This document shows positions 16,299-25,714 of a stretch of 64,000 nucleotides of DNA, in pieces. The DNA lies in the NCBI GenBank assembly GCA_937967505.1, contig CALCJM010000036.1:60533-124532 (forward strand), read 5' to 3'. A model generated the notes under the pieces. That model did no database searches, was not told the DNA's origin, and saw nothing but the letters and a program-made list of their open reading frames with translations. This DNA is from an uncultured Pirellulaceae bacterium (GTDB taxonomy: Bacteria > Planctomycetota > Planctomycetia > Pirellulales > Pirellulaceae). Within the stretch, counting starts at the first letter, position 1; the number at the start of each line of letters is the position of its first letter. The translations under genes were made by a program, and so were the position numbers.

Positions 16299-17456
16299 TC
16301 AGTAACCGCCAGCCATTTCCCGAATCGCGTCAACGGCGGTAGTCACGTCACCGACCGTATTGAAGGCACCGACACTGATCCGGGTCAGGCCATCAACATC
16401 AGTGCCGATGCGCTGATGCAGCAGCGGGGCACAATGGAAACCGGAGCGCGTCTGCACCTGGAAACTGCTGTCCAGAATTCCGGCGACGGTGGCCGAGTCG
16501 TAACCTTTGATAGAAAATGCAATGACGGGAATCCGCTGGTCCCCCGGCGCGGGACCATAGACCCGCACACCCCCGATCCTGCTGATGCCGCTCAGGGCCT
16601 TGGCCGCCAGTTCATCCGCATGCCTGATCGCGTCGGCTCCCTGCCGGGAGGTAGTAAATTCGACCCCGGCCCCCAACCCCGCAATGGCCGGTACGTTTTG
16701 ACTGCCGGATTCCAACATTGCGGGCATGGTGGTCGGTTGCCCCTGGTCGATGCGCTCGCTGCCGGACCCACCAAAACGCAGTGGTTGCAGTCGTTCGGCA
16801 ACGCCGGGACAGACATACAGAACGCCGGTTCCCAAGGGACCATACAGCCCCTTGTGCCCGGGTGCGGCTAAAAACTGACAACCAATCTGACGAACATCAA
16901 TCGGGAGATGCCCCAACGTCTGGGCAGCGTCGAGTAAAAATGCCACGCCTCGAGTCCGACAGATTTCACCAATGGCTTCGACCGGCTGAATCGTTCCCAG
17001 CACATTGCTGGCGTGCGTGATCGTGACCAGCGCAGTATTGTCCAATATTGCGTCGGCAATATCTTTCGCAGCCACCAGCCCCTGTTCATTGCAGTCCACC
17101 ACGGTCAACGTGATCACGCCGGTGTCTCGCAGATGCATCAAGGGACGAATCACCGAATTGTGATCAACCACCGTGGCGATCGCATGATCACCGGGGTTCA
17201 ACATTCCAAAGATTGCGGTAGAAAGCGCATCTGTGCAACTGCTGGTAAAGGCCAAATCAGCGGCACTTTTTGCGCCGATAAACTCCGCCACACGCTGGCG
17301 CGTCTGCCGGACAACCTGAGTGGCCTGCATGCTGCTGGAATAACCGCCTCGGGAGGCGGCAACGCCCACGGTGCGTTGCATTTGATCCACCGCGCGGTAT
17401 ACCGATTCAGGCTTGGGCCATGAGGTGGCTGCATTGTCAAGATAGATTCGACTCAT
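16299..17456 (-). CDS. class V aminotransferase, cysteine desulfurase/selenocysteine lyase-like
   Basis: This 385-residue PLP enzyme starts 'MSRIYLDNAATSWPKPE'. The PLP lysine is Lys202 in 'APGHKGLYGP', the ring-stacking and phosphate-binding residues are around His99 and 'DAAQ' (176-179), and the catalytic cysteine is Cys342 in 'RSGFHCAP'. The short N-terminus and 'R.GFHCAP..H' motif fit the EF2568-type subfamily of cysteine desulfurase-related proteins, whose function is unsettled. Relatives include cysteine desulfurases and selenocysteine lyases, so it could supply sulfur or selenium. It is not beside iron-sulfur assembly genes. Its presence 6.5 kb from a predicted selenoprotein gene is suggestive but is not evidence of a functional link. 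Confidence 0.82.
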   Translation of the reverse strand: MSRIYLDNAATSWPKPESVYRAVDQMQRTVGVAASRGGYSSSMQATQVVRQTRQRVAEFIGAKSAADLAFTSSCTDALSTAIFGMLNPGDHAIATVVDHNSVIRPLMHLRDTGVITLTVVDCNEQGLVAAKDIADAILDNTALVTITHASNVLGTIQPVEAIGEICRTRGVAFLLDAAQTLGHLPIDVRQIGCQFLAAPGHKGLYGPLGTGVLYVCPGVAERLQPLRFGGSGSERIDQGQPTTMPAMLESGSQNVPAIAGLGAGVEFTTSRQGADAIRHADELAAKALSGISRIGGVRVYGPAPGDQRIPVIAFSIKGYDSATVAGILDSSFQVQTRSGFHCAPLLHQRIGTDVDGLTRISVGAFNTVGDVTTAVDAIREMAGGY

Positions 17457-17568
17457 GGAAATCAGCGACCGGTAGCGGGCAGGGAAGGCAAGCAGCTATT
17501 TTACTCGCCACTGACCCATGGTCGATAGCCGACGATCAACGGGAACTGTATCTCGTGCCCCCAATTGT

Positions 17569-19485
17569 CTACTCCCCAATCTTCCCACTCCGACAGAATT
17601 CACACCTGACAACGTCCTCGCCGCCGCAAGTTCCGCAGCGTGAATATTCGCGTGCCCAGCGGTAGTATTCTCTGCCAGTGTTGGGATCGATACGGTCCAG
17701 TACCTGTTTGCGGTTTTCTACCCGGCCGCGTTTACAAAATCGGTTGGGGCACCTGTACCGCCCACTACCGTTGCAGTGAGGACACCACTGGTCCGGATAC
17801 AGTCGATGCTCCTTGAGCGTGGCAAATTCCTTGACAATGTCCCGTCGTGGATTGAACCGGAGCTCGTTAATCCCTCCGCGCCCCCGGTTCTCGAATCGTT
17901 CAGTGGGAGACTTCCACGAACGTACCAGCAGCACCGAATCGCGCACCGCCGCAGTTAAATCTTGACGATTGGAGATAGGCACCTCCCGCACTTCGGGAAA
18001 TTCAAAACTATTGTCGTAGGCCCTGATAAACTCAATCAGCGGTTTGGCCTTCACCACCACGCCCCGCTTATAGAACTGGGTGGAACTGAAATCAGATTTT
18101 GCCCGGTTGGTCACGGCAAACGCAACTCCAACGACATTTCCACAATTGTCCACACAGGGGCCTCCGCTGTTGCCGGGTTCCAATTCTGCAGAAACGTAAA
18201 ACCATGGCTTTTCCGCATCGATCGATCGTACGGAACCACCGGAGGCAAGAATATGCTCGCCCTTTTCAAAGGCGCGCGGAAATCCGAGCACGGTGACCGC
18301 GTCGTCTTCCACGACAGGCGCATGAAAAATGGGCAGCGGCTGCCCCGAGACAGGTTTATCTAACTTGATTAGGGCAAGATCTTCCTCGAGCACAGGCGAG
18401 CGTTTCACAATCGATCCACCCACTAGTGTTCGTTTTCCGTCATCGGTAACCTGAACGATTGTGTAAGAGAGATTGTTAGTTCTGGATTCAACCACATGCC
18501 GGTTTGTGACCAACAACCGGGGCGAGACCAAAAACCCGGTTCCCTGAAGATGTTCGAGATAACCTTTCTCACGCAGCTGTTTTTCGGTTTGATAAACATT
18601 GCCGCTGAGCGCTGTCGTTTTGTCGGCGGCTGCTCTCAACGGTTTTCCCTGTTCCAGTTCCATAACCTGTTCCAGCGTGCACGGCAGATCCCAATCGAGC
18701 AGATATAAAAAGTAACGTGGCACCTCGAATCCCGGATTTTCCGGTGGCGTCGTGGCAAGGACCGAAACCAGTTTCTTCCGTCCGGTCTTGGACAACACGA
18801 TCCCGTGCCGCCGATCGCCAACCAAATCCAGCGCCAGGGTCGCATTGTGATAGGTGCAAAAAGGGATCGACTTCATCCCGTCCTTTTTGGCTGCCAGAAA
18901 TGTCGCTCCTTTATCGGCCGCCCCACTTTTAAACGCACAGACCGCCAGATTATTCAGGATGGCCGCCTCGGTCGTTTTGTGAAAACTCTTGCCCAGCACG
19001 GCTTGGCCATCACTGATCGATTTTTCCGCAAGTTTAAAGTACTTGATTCCGTTTTTGTAATCGGATTTCCCCGAAGCATACGCCATTCCAATCATCGCCG
19101 CAGCGTATGGAGCCTCCCGGTGCAGGTTGTGGATCTCCAACAGAATCTCCAGAACGGCCGTTGGGCTCTCGCGGTAGCGTTCCAGATGCGGCGCGACCAG
19201 TTCATACTGTTTCCGTTCGCGCTGATAGATTTGGAGACACTTGATATGTTTCCTGTCAGCGCTGGCCAGTTTGACAATCGGCACCTTCAGTTCATCTTTG
19301 TTTGCCGTTTTCAGGTAGATGTGCCGCGTGTCAATCCGCAACAATTCCCCGGTCATCTTGAATTTGCCGCTTTTATCTGACCATTCACGTTCGACCTGCG
19401 GCAACTGAGCTACCACATCGACGGGCGTACAAAGAACTACAAAACAGCACGCAAACACAAAAAGCAAAAGATACATAAATCGCAT
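17569..19485 (-). CDS. exported trypsin-like serine protease with SHD1-like domain and zinc-ribbon tail
   Basis: This 638-residue protein has a signal peptide ('MRFMYLLLFVFACCFVVLC'). An SHD1-like domain covers about residues 33-80 ('REWSDKSGKFKMTGELLRID...IYLKTA'), the region planctomycetes share with eukaryotic Sla1 proteins. A helical repeat-like region follows. The protease domain (about 310-500) has the catalytic triad in order: His in 'LLVTNRHVVESR', Asp in 'LEEDLALIKLD' and Ser in 'ELEPGNSGGPC'. The C-terminus carries DnaJ-like zinc-binding repeats: 'CPHCNGSGRYRCPNRFCKRG' and 'CGTCGGEDVVRCEFC'. It is probably an envelope protease, with substrate unknown. A promoter-like pair lies upstream at 19613-19641. 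Confidence 0.82.
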   Translation of the reverse strand: MRFMYLLLFVFACCFVVLCTPVDVVAQLPQVEREWSDKSGKFKMTGELLRIDTRHIYLKTANKDELKVPIVKLASADRKHIKCLQIYQRERKQYELVAPHLERYRESPTAVLEILLEIHNLHREAPYAAAMIGMAYASGKSDYKNGIKYFKLAEKSISDGQAVLGKSFHKTTEAAILNNLAVCAFKSGAADKGATFLAAKKDGMKSIPFCTYHNATLALDLVGDRRHGIVLSKTGRKKLVSVLATTPPENPGFEVPRYFLYLLDWDLPCTLEQVMELEQGKPLRAAADKTTALSGNVYQTEKQLREKGYLEHLQGTGFLVSPRLLVTNRHVVESRTNNLSYTIVQVTDDGKRTLVGGSIVKRSPVLEEDLALIKLDKPVSGQPLPIFHAPVVEDDAVTVLGFPRAFEKGEHILASGGSVRSIDAEKPWFYVSAELEPGNSGGPCVDNCGNVVGVAFAVTNRAKSDFSSTQFYKRGVVVKAKPLIEFIRAYDNSFEFPEVREVPISNRQDLTAAVRDSVLLVRSWKSPTERFENRGRGGINELRFNPRRDIVKEFATLKEHRLYPDQWCPHCNGSGRYRCPNRFCKRGRVENRKQVLDRIDPNTGREYYRWAREYSRCGTCGGEDVVRCEFCRSGKIGE

Positions 19486-19612
19486 AACGAGACTCTACAG
19501 TTGCAACACCGCTTCAAGACCTGTCGTGATATTGCAGGCATTAACTGCAAATCACGCGTGCAAATTGCAGATGCAGTGAAGAGGTGTCAGATAAGTGGAA
19601 GTGACAGACTTC

Positions 19613-19641
19613 AATGTAGCAAAGTAATTGCCGTCAAGCAA
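19613..19641 (-). promoter_or_regulatory. candidate sigma70-type promoter for the protease gene
   Basis: On the minus strand TTGCTT (19641-19636) and TACATT (19618-19613) are separated by 17 bp. It lies about 130 bp upstream of the protease start and downstream of purN. Confidence 0.4.
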
Positions 19642-19688
19642 TAAAAAAGAGACGAAAGTCGTGAAACGGTACAGGCGACTCCCGACGC

Positions 19689-20309
19689 CTACCGGCCACG
19701 AACGGTTCTGCCGTCAACCGAGATCTTCCCTGTGGCGATCTGATCAATCACGGCAGGGTACAGCTGACATTCGGCCTCGAAAACGCGCGCGGCAAGTCCC
19801 CGGGCGTCGTCTCCGTCAAAAACAGGCACAGAACGCTGCGCCACGATTGGGCCATGGTCGTACTGGTCGTCTACGAAGTGAACCGTACAGCCCGTCAATT
19901 TACAGCCGTAGTCCAGAACCGCCTGATGCACACGTAATCCATAGTTGCCTTTCCCACAAAATGACGGAATCAGGCTGGGATGGATATTGATGATCCGGTT
20001 TTCAAATTCCTGTGCCACCGCCAGACGTCGCAGAAAGCCACCCATTACCAACAGGTCCGGATTCGTCGGCCGCACCGCATCGTAGAGCGCCGCACTAAAG
20101 GCGGCCGTTGAATCAAATTGTCTATGATCAACCACGAAAGTCGCGATACGGGCCGCTCGCGCATACTCCAGTCCGCCAGCATCCCGTTTATTGGAAACCA
20201 CGCTGGTGATCTGCCACGGACAATCGGGATTGGATTGTCCGTAGTCGATCAGATTCTTCAGCGTGGTACCGCCGCCGGAAATAAAAACAGAAATCGAAAA
20301 CACTGTCAC
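19689..20309 (-). CDS. purN: phosphoribosylglycinamide formyltransferase
   Basis: This 206-residue enzyme transfers a formyl group from 10-formyltetrahydrofolate to GAR in purine synthesis. '[15 protein letters not shown]' forms the phosphate-binding loop. The catalytic Asn108 and His110 are in '[12 protein letters not shown]', and the aspartate lies in the '[17 protein letters not shown]' block, at the spacing seen in PurN. In the usual loop 'SG.GSNL' the serine and asparagine are replaced ('SGGGTTL'), a variation within the family. The start is GTG at 20309, overlapping the ileS stop codon by four bases (GTGA), so the two are translationally coupled. No paired purine gene is adjacent. Confidence 0.9.
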   Translation of the reverse strand: MTVFSISVFISGGGTTLKNLIDYGQSNPDCPWQITSVVSNKRDAGGLEYARAARIATFVVDHRQFDSTAAFSAALYDAVRPTNPDLLVMGGFLRRLAVAQEFENRIINIHPSLIPSFCGKGNYGLRVHQAVLDYGCKLTGCTVHFVDDQYDHGPIVAQRSVPVFDGDDARGLAARVFEAECQLYPAVIDQIATGKISVDGRTVRGR

Positions 20310-23300
20310 GCGCCTCCAGCCGAAGTGGAAGAAGCAACTTCGATCCCCAACCGGATTTTCAATTCTCCAATTTCTTTTTCCACCACCGCGCGCCCGGCAG
20401 CACTCGCCACCAGCTCAACCGTCAGTGTTTCGCTGGTGATATACTCCTTGTTTTCATCGATCGATTGTTTAAGTTCGTCAGAATCGGTTGCCACCGTCAG
20501 CACGATCCTGTCGGTGCGTTCCAGATCAAGTTCCTTGCGATAGTCCTGCACCAATCGCACCAGATCACGCGCCAGCCCGCCCCGAACCAGTTCGGGTGTC
20601 AGTTCAGTCGAAAGCACGACGACGGCACCGCCTCCCTGGGCCGCCGCCCACCCCTCGTTCGCCTGTAGCCGAACCTCGACATCATCCGATGTCAGTTCGA
20701 TCGTTTGCCCTTCGACCTCCAACGATGACTGGCCGCTGGAGGATAACGCCTCAAGCATCACTTTTCCATCGGCCGCCCCAAAGGCCGCTTTCACCTTGGG
20801 CATCAGTTTCCCTACCCGAGGGCCCAGCAATTTAAAATTGGGCACCACCTGGTAGCTAACAAAATCGCCGGCGTCAGTCGTATAGGCCACGTTCTGAACG
20901 TTCAATTCTTTCTTCAGCAGGCCGTCATGCGTTTCCAGCCAGGCCTGATCGGTGGCATCATTAAGCACGACCGTCATGCCCGAAAGAGGCTGGCGCACCT
21001 TCAGTTTTTCATTCATCCGCGCCGACAGCCCCAACGAGGCAATCTCGCGCAACAGGTTCATCTGTCGCGACAACGTGGCATCGATTTTGCTTTCATCTGC
21101 CACCGGGTAATCACACAAGTGAACACTTTGCGTGACCGACCCACCATCGCCGGTGGCGTGTGAACTGTCAAATGCACCGGTCAAATTTTGCCAGATGGAT
21201 TCCGTCACGAACGGCACAAACGGCGCAGCCAGTTTGCAGGTCGCTGCCAGACACTCAAACAACGTCCAATACGCGTCCAGTTTATCCGAGTCTTCCTTGT
21301 CCTCGGCCCAGAACCGGTCGCGGCTTCTACGCACGTACCAGTTACTCAAACTATCGACAAACGCACTCAATGTCGTGCACGCCACGTAGTTGTCATAGTT
21401 GTCCATACGCTGCACGATCGTCCGGGTCGTTTGATTTAACTCGCTGATGATCCAGCGATCAAGCTCGCTACGTTGTTCGACAGGGCGATAGCCTTTTCCC
21501 GAGGCGAGCGATTCCGGGGTTAGCTGTGCTGGGTCGGATACCGATGACGGGTCAAAGCCGTCAATATTCGCATATTGGATGAAGAAGCTATAGACGTTCC
21601 ACAACCGCAACAGGAACTGCGGAATGCTCTCCTTGATCGCCCGACCGCTGTAAATGATCGACGTCCATGGCGGTTGATTGGCAAAGAAATACCACCGCAA
21701 AGCGTCCGCACCAAAGGAATCAAAGATCTCACGCGGCTCGCGGTAGTTTCGCAAACGCTTGGACATCTTTTCCGTTTTGCGTTGCACTTTACTGCCGCAT
21801 TTTTCGCACTTTTTGACGGACTGCATGTGGCGGTTTTGGCATTTGACACAAACGTACCCTTCGGCCAACATCAGCCCCAACACGATGCAGTTCTCAAACG
21901 GATGCGGGTATTTGATCTCCGGATCGTCGCCAAAGAGCAACGTACTGATCGCCAGTTGGCTATAGAACCAACCGCGCGTCTGGTCGAGTGCTTCGCTGAT
22001 GAAGTTGGCCGGGAACTGCTGTTTGAAATCCTCCGCACCCTGATGCGGGTACCCCCATTGGGCAAACGGCATCGCACCGCTGTCGTACCAGCAGTCGATC
22101 ACCTCCGAGACGCGCTCCATTCGCGCCCCGGATTCGAAGGGCGAATCGTAAGTGACCGCGTCGATGTAAGGTTTGTGGACCTTTAAATCATCCACCAGTT
22201 CCGGATTGGCAGATTTGGCTTTCTCCCAAACTTCCGTGCCGGTCACCCCGGGTTTGGCCAACAATTCCTCATAGGCACCGATGGCCTCCATCTGGCCGGT
22301 GGCCTGGCACACCCAGATTGGCAGAGGTGTGCCCCAGTAGCGCTCGCGCGACAACGCCCAATCGACGTTTGAGCCAAGAAAATTTCCGAACCGACCATCT
22401 TTAATATGGTCCGGCAACCAGTTGATCTGCTGGTTGTTTTCCAGCATTTTATCTTTGTACTGGGTCGTTTTCACAAACCAGCTGCGACGGGGGTACTGAA
22501 TCAGCGGATCTTCATCGGCCCGCCAACAGAACGGATACTCGTGCTCATACTGCTCCAGCAAATAAAGCTGGTGCGCTTCCTTTAATTTTTTGGTGATGGC
22601 TTTGTCGGCATCTTTGACCCACTGGCCGGCAAAATCGGGAACCTCATCGGTAAATTTGCCGTTGGGCTCCACCGGACAAATCAGCTCAGGCCCTTGCCCG
22701 GACTCAAATCGCTCCTGTTCCGACACCAACAATTCATAATCGACCTCACCAAAGGCAGGCGCTTCGTGCACGGCTCCCGTTCCACTGTCGGTGGTGACGA
22801 AGTCAGCCGAAGTAATCCGCCAGGCAACCGCTTCTGTTTCCCCCGTCTTCAATTTACCCGTTTTGTCGCCGTCAGTTTTATAGAAATAGTCAAACGGCGG
22901 TTGATAGCGCTGGCCAACCAGCTCCTTGCCCAAACAAGTCGATTTGACCTCCAGTGCGCGCTTGGTTTTTGCGGCGATTTTTTCCACCAAGTCTTCCGCA
23001 AACACTAGGTAGTGATCTTGTTCCGCGTCGTAGACGGTGGCGTAGCTGATATTTTCGTTAACCGCTGCGAACTGGTTACTGGGCAATGTCCAGGGCGTGG
23101 TCGTCCACACCAACAGGCTGGTGTTCTCCCGATCGATCAGCGGAAATTTGACATAAACACTCGGATCCTTGACCGTCCGGTAGCCCTGACCAACCTCGCC
23201 ACTGCTGAGCGCGGTTCCGCCCTGAGCCCACCACCAGATGATTTTATGCCCCTGGTACAAAAGTCCGCGATCGAAGAAATTCTTCAAGGACCACCACACC

Positions 23301-23794
23301 GATTCGACATAGCTTTGATGGTAGGTCACGTAGGCTTTGTTTAGATCGACCCAAAACCCCAACCGCTCGGTCAGTTGCTCCCATTGCTGCATATACTGCC
23401 AGACGGACGTTTGGCATTTCTGGATAAAGGGCTCGACACCGTAGGCCTCAATATCCTCTTTGGAGTGGATCCCCAACTCCTTACAGACCTCGACCTCCAC
23501 AGGTAGACCATGCGTATCCCAACCGGCCTTGCGTTCGCACAGATAGCCCTGCATCGTTTTATACCGCGGAAACAGATCCTTGATCGCGCGGGTCAGACAG
23601 TGGCCCGGGTGTGGTTTCCCGTTGGCCGTTGGGGGACCTTCGAAGAAAACGTACCGCTCCTTGCCGGCGCGCTGTTCCAACGAGCGTCCGTAAACGTTGT
23701 TCTTCTTCCACAGTTCAAGAATGGACTCTTCAAGTTCCGGGAAGTTGACGTTATTGGTGGCCGGTTGAAATGAGCCTTGTTCCTTCTCAGGCAT
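20306..23794 (-). CDS. ileS: isoleucyl-tRNA synthetase
   Basis: This 1162-residue class I synthetase charges tRNA-Ile. The HIGH motif is 'HPGH' (62-65) within '[16 protein letters not shown]', followed by '[13 protein letters not shown]'. The KMSKS motif is 'KMSKR' (676-680). The C-terminal region runs through anticodon-binding helices ('LWNVYSFF') and ends with the long type-2/eukaryotic-like extension ('[23 protein letters not shown]'), which suggests the mupirocin-tolerant IleRS2 class. An unusual four-cysteine insert, C649, C652, C663 and C666 (pattern CxxC-x10-CxxC), stands directly before the KMSKS loop and looks like a small zinc ribbon. It overlaps purN by four bases. The start at 23794 gives a normal N-terminus. 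Confidence 0.93.
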   Translation of the reverse strand: MPEKEQGSFQPATNNVNFPELEESILELWKKNNVYGRSLEQRAGKERYVFFEGPPTANGKPHPGHCLTRAIKDLFPRYKTMQGYLCERKAGWDTHGLPVEVEVCKELGIHSKEDIEAYGVEPFIQKCQTSVWQYMQQWEQLTERLGFWVDLNKAYVTYHQSYVESVWWSLKNFFDRGLLYQGHKIIWWWAQGGTALSSGEVGQGYRTVKDPSVYVKFPLIDRENTSLLVWTTTPWTLPSNQFAAVNENISYATVYDAEQDHYLVFAEDLVEKIAAKTKRALEVKSTCLGKELVGQRYQPPFDYFYKTDGDKTGKLKTGETEAVAWRITSADFVTTDSGTGAVHEAPAFGEVDYELLVSEQERFESGQGPELICPVEPNGKFTDEVPDFAGQWVKDADKAITKKLKEAHQLYLLEQYEHEYPFCWRADEDPLIQYPRRSWFVKTTQYKDKMLENNQQINWLPDHIKDGRFGNFLGSNVDWALSRERYWGTPLPIWVCQATGQMEAIGAYEELLAKPGVTGTEVWEKAKSANPELVDDLKVHKPYIDAVTYDSPFESGARMERVSEVIDCWYDSGAMPFAQWGYPHQGAEDFKQQFPANFISEALDQTRGWFYSQLAISTLLFGDDPEIKYPHPFENCIVLGLMLAEGYVCVKCQNRHMQSVKKCEKCGSKVQRKTEKMSKRLRNYREPREIFDSFGADALRWYFFANQPPWTSIIYSGRAIKESIPQFLLRLWNVYSFFIQYANIDGFDPSSVSDPAQLTPESLASGKGYRPVEQRSELDRWIISELNQTTRTIVQRMDNYDNYVACTTLSAFVDSLSNWYVRRSRDRFWAEDKEDSDKLDAYWTLFECLAATCKLAAPFVPFVTESIWQNLTGAFDSSHATGDGGSVTQSVHLCDYPVADESKIDATLSRQMNLLREIASLGLSARMNEKLKVRQPLSGMTVVLNDATDQAWLETHDGLLKKELNVQNVAYTTDAGDFVSYQVVPNFKLLGPRVGKLMPKVKAAFGAADGKVMLEALSSSGQSSLEVEGQTIELTSDDVEVRLQANEGWAAAQGGGAVVVLSTELTPELVRGGLARDLVRLVQDYRKELDLERTDRIVLTVATDSDELKQSIDENKEYITSETLTVELVASAAGRAVVEKEIGELKIRLGIEVASSTSAGGA

Positions 23795-23952
23795 GAAAAT
23801 CGCTCGCGTGTTCTGTCGAATTAAATGGAAACGTTGGGAGAAACAATCGCAAGAATGCGAGGCCTATAATATCTCCCAAAACGGTGTTTCTGTAAATCAG
23901 GCGGCCTTTGAATGCAAGCCCGTCACCGACGCTGTGCTGCCGGCCCGAACGC

Positions 23953-23984
23953 AAAAAACCGCTCAGGAGATGAGCGGTTTTGAG
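23953..23984 (-). terminator. rho-independent terminator
   Basis: AAAACCGCTCA and TGAGCGGTTTT form a perfect 11-bp stem with a 5-nt loop (23955-23981). On the minus strand it runs into six Ts, closing the transcript of the acidic/basic protein gene upstream of ileS. Confidence 0.85.
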
Positions 23985-24022
23985 GCAGTTGGGTTCACGG
24001 GGCCAAGTGACGGATTCCGTTA

Positions 24023-24054
24023 ACGCAGGTTACTTTTTACGCAGGTTACTTTTT
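24023..24054. repeat. 16-bp tandem duplication across a stop codon
   Basis: ACGCAGGTTACTTTTT occurs twice in direct succession (24023-24038, 24039-24054). The second copy contains the TAA stop of the acidic/basic protein gene and the first copy repeats the same 3' end, so the gene's tail was duplicated without changing the protein. Confidence 0.7.
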
Positions 24055-24468
24055 ACGAGCCGGCTTTTTTGCGGGCTTGGCAACCGTTTTCTTGGCGGCC
24101 GCCTTCTTCGCTGACTTGGCTTTTGCTTCCGCCGCCTTCTTCACCGCAGCAGCTTTCTTGCCGGCAGCGGTTGACGCACCGTCTTTGCCTCCTGGGGTGG
24201 GCTTCGCACGTGTCGGGTCGGTCAGGTGACCAAAGGTCGTGTCAAATTCCTGACCATACTTGTCGTCCGCCAAATCGTACTCGCCGACAATTTCTTCCTC
24301 GAAATCATCATCGAAGTCTTCGTCGAAATCATCTTCGTTAAACTCTTCGACGATATCGATATCCAGTCCGTCATCTTCCACGTCAGCGGCAATTTCATCG
24401 GCCGTCGCTTCCGGCTCACCCGATACCAAAGTGTCATCATCTTCTTCAAGGGCATCGTCGACTGACAT
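24046..24468 (-). CDS. acidic protein with histone H1-like Lys/Ala tail
   Basis: This 140-residue protein is strongly two-faced. Residues 1-70 are very acidic ('EEFNEDDFDEDFDDDFEEE'). After a linker with 'GHLTDPTRAKPTPGG', residues ~100-140 are Lys/Ala/Pro repeats ('KKAAAKKTVAKPAKKPARKK') like the C-terminal tails of eukaryotic histone H1 and bacterial H1-like proteins. No signal peptide is present. A DNA- or RNA-binding protein is plausible, with the acidic half perhaps masking or regulating the basic tail. No family name can be assigned. It has its own terminator and lies upstream of ileS on the same strand. Confidence 0.75.
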   Translation of the reverse strand: MSVDDALEEDDDTLVSGEPEATADEIAADVEDDGLDIDIVEEFNEDDFDEDFDDDFEEEIVGEYDLADDKYGQEFDTTFGHLTDPTRAKPTPGGKDGASTAAGKKAAAVKKAAEAKAKSAKKAAAKKTVAKPAKKPARKK

Positions 24469-24753
24469 CAGTTTTCGCTCTCCAACTGCCTGAGTAATTC
24501 GAAAATCAAAACAGTGGGAATTTTACTCAGAAACACCCGCAAGACGATAGCTGATTGGGCAACATTTCCGAATCAACCACAAAAAAAGCGACCGTTGATC
24601 TTGCCATACACGGACAGCAGACCTGATTTTGAATGGCTTAAAGGCATGGGTCAATCAGGCAGTGGCAGCCTTCAGTCACCCCATCAACATGCTACAAATC
24701 TCCGAAAAACTTCCAGAATGCGTCCCGAACACTTGTATTCATGGCAATGGCGG

Positions 24754-25494
24754 TTAACCGAACGATCGTTCACTGAAGCGAGTCCACGTTCTTTTACGGC
24801 GGATGCAGCCCGACAAAACCATGGCAACTGCCAGCAAACTACCGGCACTAGGTTCCGGCACCGAAGCAACGTTGGCTGCGATCACAAGATTGTCTACGTA
24901 AAAGACGCCCACCTCAAAATCGCCACCGGGATCCCTCAAGCCAAACGCCAGCGATCCGCTGCCCTGATCCCGGTAGGTCAGCTGAGAATTAGTGGCATCT
25001 GAATCCCACTGCTCCGCGCCGATGATGTCGAAGGAAACGTTGGTCGTAACGGTCTGTCCAGCCGACGGGTAATTCACAATCTTCAATGACCGGTCAACAA
25101 AAGCCCCCTCCGTAATTAACGCGATTTCAAACTTGTTCGGAGTTGTTTCATTCAATAATTGCTCAGCGTAGGGAAAATGTAACTGGTATGAAATTGTGCC
25201 GCCGTTGGCAACCGCGTTCGCCAGTTCCTGCTGGACCGGTGATCCAGCCGCAAAATTCAAGACAATATCATCAAGCCGCGCATCGAGCGTATCGAGACCT
25301 CCGGGCGTCTCAATTCTCATACTGCCGCCAAAATTTGCAGAATGCGTTACCGCGACCGGGGAACTCGCACCGGAGTTAAAGAACCCCTCAAGGTCCGCAT
25401 CAAAACGGAAAATCATATCCGCTGTGGCAGGTTGAGAAAATGAAAAAAGGAGCACAAGGAAAAAAAGGCTTGAGGGTGTTTTTTTGCGATACAT
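24754..25494 (-). CDS. PEP-CTERM exported protein, unknown function
   Basis: This 246-residue protein has a signal peptide ('SSLFFLVLLFSFSQPATA') and a beta-rich single domain of ~190 residues with the look of a carbohydrate-binding or lectin-like jelly roll ('YQLHFPYAEQLL', 'GVFYVDNLVIAANV'). It ends in a PEP-CTERM sorting signal: 'VPEPSAG', a hydrophobic helix and 'RRKR'. PEP-CTERM proteins are processed by exosortase at the inner membrane and are usually delivered to the surface or matrix. The 11 residues after the basic cluster are a little longer than usual. The exosortase is not in this window. Confidence 0.8.
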   Translation of the reverse strand: MYRKKTPSSLFFLVLLFSFSQPATADMIFRFDADLEGFFNSGASSPVAVTHSANFGGSMRIETPGGLDTLDARLDDIVLNFAAGSPVQQELANAVANGGTISYQLHFPYAEQLLNETTPNKFEIALITEGAFVDRSLKIVNYPSAGQTVTTNVSFDIIGAEQWDSDATNSQLTYRDQGSGSLAFGLRDPGGDFEVGVFYVDNLVIAANVASVPEPSAGSLLAVAMVLSGCIRRKRTWTRFSERSFG

Positions 25495-25714
25495 TGAAGG
25501 ACTGCTCTAACTGGAACAACGTTGCCGGGTGGGTAAGTCCGGGGAGCTTACTCAATCAAGCCCCCGGTTCACATACCGTTTCAGGCTGCCCGCTCTCCTC
25601 CAAAACTCGCGAACGAACGATGAGAAACACCTGAAAAAACGTAACTATCACATCGCGCTAGCAACCCCGCCTATCGCCACACAAACTCAACTGACAGCCA
25701 GTCTGAACAAACCA

